The translations under genes were made by a program, and so were the position numbers. A DNA stretch of 64,000 nucleotides, from contig NC_006371.1 in NCBI RefSeq assembly GCF_000196255.1, positions 883,664-947,663 of the forward strand. Direction: 5' to 3'. Every line of letters begins with the position of its first letter. The stretch's first letter is position 1. The DNA is from Photobacterium profundum SS9. GTDB taxonomy: Bacteria; Pseudomonadota; Gammaproteobacteria; Enterobacterales; Vibrionaceae. Of this stretch, positions 63,070 through 64,000 are shown one piece after another. The notes beneath the pieces were generated by a model. It was given only the letters and a program-made list of their open reading frames with translations. It ran no database searches and was not told the origin of the DNA.

Positions 63070-64000
63070 ATGTATATTTCTACTCCTCAAGATTGGGCTA
63101 CTTCTCTTTTTGGTCAGGCTAATTTAGGCGATCCAAGATGAACAAAACGATTAGTTAAAGTGGCGACTAATCTTGCATTACACACAGGGAAATCTTTAGT
63201 GAAATCAAGCCAACAGCCAGCAGAGATTGAAGGCGCTTATCGCTTTATTCGTAACGAATCTATTCATGCTAATGATATTGCCGAAGCCGGATTTCAAACA
63301 ACAACACAAGAGGCTAACCGCCATGATTTATTGTTAGCGCTTGAAGATACAACGTCTCTTAACTATACCCATCGCGCTGTAAAAGAGCAGCTTGGTCATG
63401 TTAATGGTGGAAACAGAACTCGCGGTATTTATGCTCATTCCATCTTGCTTTTCGCACCAACTAACCACCAAGTGGTTGGGTTAATTGAACAAATACGGTG
63501 GACGCGAGATATAAAAACAAGAGGAAAAGGTGCACGTCATGCACAAACACCCTATAAAGAAAAAGAAAGTTATAAATGGGAACAGGCTTCGATAAATATG
63601 GCATCCCGCCTTGGTGAGACTATGCAACAGGTTATATCTGTATGTGATCGTGAAGCTGATATTTATGAATATTTAACGTATAAAACTCAAGAAAACCAAC
63701 GTTTTGTTGTTCGTTCAATGCAAAGCCGTTGTATCGAAGAAAGTGATAATAAGTTGTACGCTTTTTCAGACCAATTACAACCTGCAGGCAATCGAAAAAT
63801 CTATATCCCACAAAAAGGAGGGCGGAAAGCGCGAGAGGTTATTCTTGATATCCGATTCTCAACCATTACTCTCAAAGTGCCTGCCAATAAGAAAGGAAAA
63901 AGTATTCCACTATATTATGTCGGGTGCGTAGAGCAAGGTGCAGGTGACAACGGATTAAGCTGGCACTTGATGACGTCAGAGCCTGTTACGAATAGAGAAG
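63070..64000 (+). pseudogene. Tn5-like transposase with premature stop, partial
   Basis: The frame starts MYISTPQDWATSLFGQANLG-DPR and then meets TGA (63139-63141) where the family has Arg or Lys (DPRRT in Tn5), so one substitution would restore it. It then stays open to the window edge. It matches IS50 transposase throughout: GAYRFIRNESIHANDIAEAG, LALEDTTSLNYTHR (first catalytic Asp), VISVCDREADIYEYL (second Asp) and RFVVRS. The catalytic Glu region lies beyond the window. A downstream start could make an inhibitor-like protein lacking the N-terminal DNA-binding part, as IS50 does naturally. Confidence 0.85.

Larger units (their letters stand above)
62965..64000 (+). mobile_element. Tn5/IS50-like insertion sequence, left part
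   Basis: The left end CTGTCTCTTATACACAAAT (62965-62983) is nearly the same as the IS50/Tn5 end CTGTCTCTTATACACATCT. A transposase frame of the same family begins at 63070, and the element continues past the window. A terminator stands between the end and the transposase gene. No right end is visible, so size and completeness are unknown. Confidence 0.85.

Overview
This window looks like chromosome of a marine gamma-proteobacterium of the Vibrionaceae, most likely a Photobacterium. The base composition is moderately AT-rich. Many genes belong to families typical of Vibrio and Photobacterium: a VC0807-type membrane protein, DUF3392, an Aeromonas-type class IV adenylate cyclase, a 1385-residue fused formate dehydrogenase, NhaD and CheV. 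The window is also dense in insertion sequences, group II introns and small inverted-repeat elements. The organism assignment is inference from gene content; no rRNA or tRNA gene was seen. LAYOUT. 1-472 is the right end of an IS4-family element whose near-identical full copy lies at 60244-61643, so direct repeats bracket almost the whole window. 619-1052 holds three tiny membrane-protein ORFs, one broken. 1236-5490 carries the two-component pair and OmpA-like protein of the 'proteobacterial dedicated sortase' type, without a sortase or its substrate. 5817-6798 is a frameshifted cheV. 7184-11341 is the fused formate dehydrogenase. 11843-17764 carries a small membrane protein with a possible coupled leader ORF, nagA, a LysR/MFS divergent pair, a lone DmsC-like anchor and an isochorismatase-family hydrolase. 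18045-21754 is a LysR, opine dehydrogenase and YfcC-type permease module. 21895-24913 is a PhnDCE-type ABC transporter with a double-length permease. 25071-33325 holds cyaB, a PepT-like peptidase, DUF3392, arfB, a frameshifted conserved gene, aspartoacylase, VOC and DMT genes, a DOPA-dioxygenase-like gene, a flippase-like gene and a 37-residue ORF. 33344-45329 is mostly housekeeping and envelope genes. Between the coiled-coil gene (36242-36889) and sgrR it contains a 50-codon ORF divergent from sgrR. That ORF resembles SgrT, and the sequence after it contains an 11-nt match to the Shine-Dalgarno complement of ptsG, so this looks like a diverged SgrS/SgrT dual-function RNA. 45426-47507 and 52920-55024 are two group II introns, each starting directly after a Rho-independent terminator; the first encodes a broken maturase. 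From about 48.7 kb to the end the region is decaying: frameshifted amidohydrolase and MBL hydrolase, a gutted phosphotransferase, a truncated PhyH dioxygenase, and remnants of iadA and an alanine-racemase-family gene. Mixed with these are two MITE families, the IS4 copy and a Tn5-like IS whose transposase has a premature stop. A probable ArfA gene at 57969-58208 has a terminator hairpin that begins inside its coding sequence, the known non-stop-mRNA design. HOW THE GENES RELATE. Several adjacent sets look functional: regulator plus opine dehydrogenase plus permease; phnDCE with start/stop overlaps; VOC plus DMT with overlap; and sgrR with sgrST. ArfA and ArfB, two independent backups for tmRNA ribosome rescue, are both present. 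At least five genes carry small frameshifts, two of them clearly in homopolymer runs, so either gene decay or local sequencing error must be considered when reading the broken genes.
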